From: Kamptonema formosum PCC 6407 | Lineage (GTDB): Bacteria; Cyanobacteriota; Cyanobacteriia; Cyanobacteriales; Microcoleaceae | Direction: 5' to 3' | Assembly (NCBI RefSeq): GCF_000332155.1 | Contig: NZ_KB235903.1 | Coordinates: 857,565 to 921,564 of the forward strand | Length of the DNA: 64,000 bases | Shown: in pieces, positions 63,828 to 64,000 of the stretch | Numbering within the stretch: position 1 is the first letter of the stretch | Layout: each line of letters opens with the position of its first letter | Notes under the pieces: model-generated | Told to the model about the DNA's origin: nothing | Seen by the model: the letters and a program-made list of their open reading frames with translations, nothing else | The model's database searches: none | Position numbers and translations under genes: made by a program

Positions 63828-64000
63828 ATGAAAATCAACCATAATCCCCTCGATTTTCTAACGACCAAAGTGCAAGAAACTATTGCCGATACCCAAAACT
63901 TAGCTAACCAAATCGCTGCTCAAGTTCAGGAAAGTGCAACTGTAGTCACGGCGTGGGTAGAATCAGCGCCAAGTTCAATTGTTGGTGCTGGGGCGATCGC
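63828..64000 (+). CDS. Unidentified gene, N-terminal part (runs off right edge)
   Basis: An ATG at 63828 opens a frame with no stop for the remaining 57 codons: MKINHNPLDFLTTKVQETIA, then DTQNLANQIAAQVQESATVV. It looks like real coding sequence (amphipathic helices, HIP1 site in frame at the end). Too short to name. It is 55 bases after the DUF39 gene, so it could be its co-transcribed partner. Confidence 0.55.
   Translation, partial: MKINHNPLDFLTTKVQETIADTQNLANQIAAQVQESATVVTAWVESAPSSIVGAGAI

Overview
The window looks like chromosomal DNA of a filamentous, non-heterocystous (Oscillatoria/Microcoleus/Kamptonema-like) cyanobacterium. The evidence is the very high density of the HIP1 palindrome GCGATCGC, cyanobacterium-type short tandem repeats, a ClpR/ClpP3 pair, an LrtA-type hibernation factor, trifunctional Ser/Thr-kinase/ATPase/histidine-kinase proteins, and a hormogonium-style pilA-ogtA locus. 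The genus is an inference. No rRNA, tRNA or CRISPR array was recognised.

Layout. 0-8.6 kb: the start of a CHASE-domain sensor leaving the left edge through an 8-nt repeat, an orphan sugar ABC permease, a SulP anion transporter with a Tat-exported beta-carbonic anhydrase-like protein behind it (a MITE-like element lies between them), a solo TnpB insertion sequence, and sdhA. 8.6-17.4 kb: a minus-strand signalling block made of a c-di-GMP phosphodiesterase response regulator, a REC-histidine kinase and a 1.8-kaa trifunctional kinase. 17.6-26.2 kb: a compact polyketide locus (AMP ligase-KR-ACP, then KS-AT-ACP-TE, then a methyltransferase), divergent from the large kinase.

26.2-44.7 kb: mostly housekeeping and small signalling genes: DnaJ-TPR, exostosin-like protein, clpR-clpP3, VWA protein, Uma2, thrB (with an in-frame 33-nt repeat expansion), a PAS protein divergent from a CheB/CheR-PAS pair, a DUF4126-like membrane protein, a TPR protein, lipB, lrtA/hpf, prxQ/bcp and a HEAT-repeat protein. 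44.7-47.6 kb: an overlapping two-gene unit encoding a ketoacyl-synthase-III/haem-oxygenase-like diiron protein fusion and a protein of unknown family. This is the best candidate here for an undescribed system.

48.3-60.8 kb: a surface-glycan and pilus region with a 2,290-residue protein that strings together methyltransferase-like and glycosyltransferase domains, a stand-alone FkbM protein, the GT41 protein OgtA, the type IV pilin PilA and another methyltransferase. 60.9-64 kb: three small unknown genes, a second Uma2, a DUF39 homocysteine-biosynthesis-type protein and the beginning of an unidentified gene at the right edge.

The intergenic DNA is rich in dispersed palindromes, MITE-like elements and 7-9-nt tandem repeats. 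In two places (the CHASE gene and thrB) such repeats have entered coding sequence and stay translatable.
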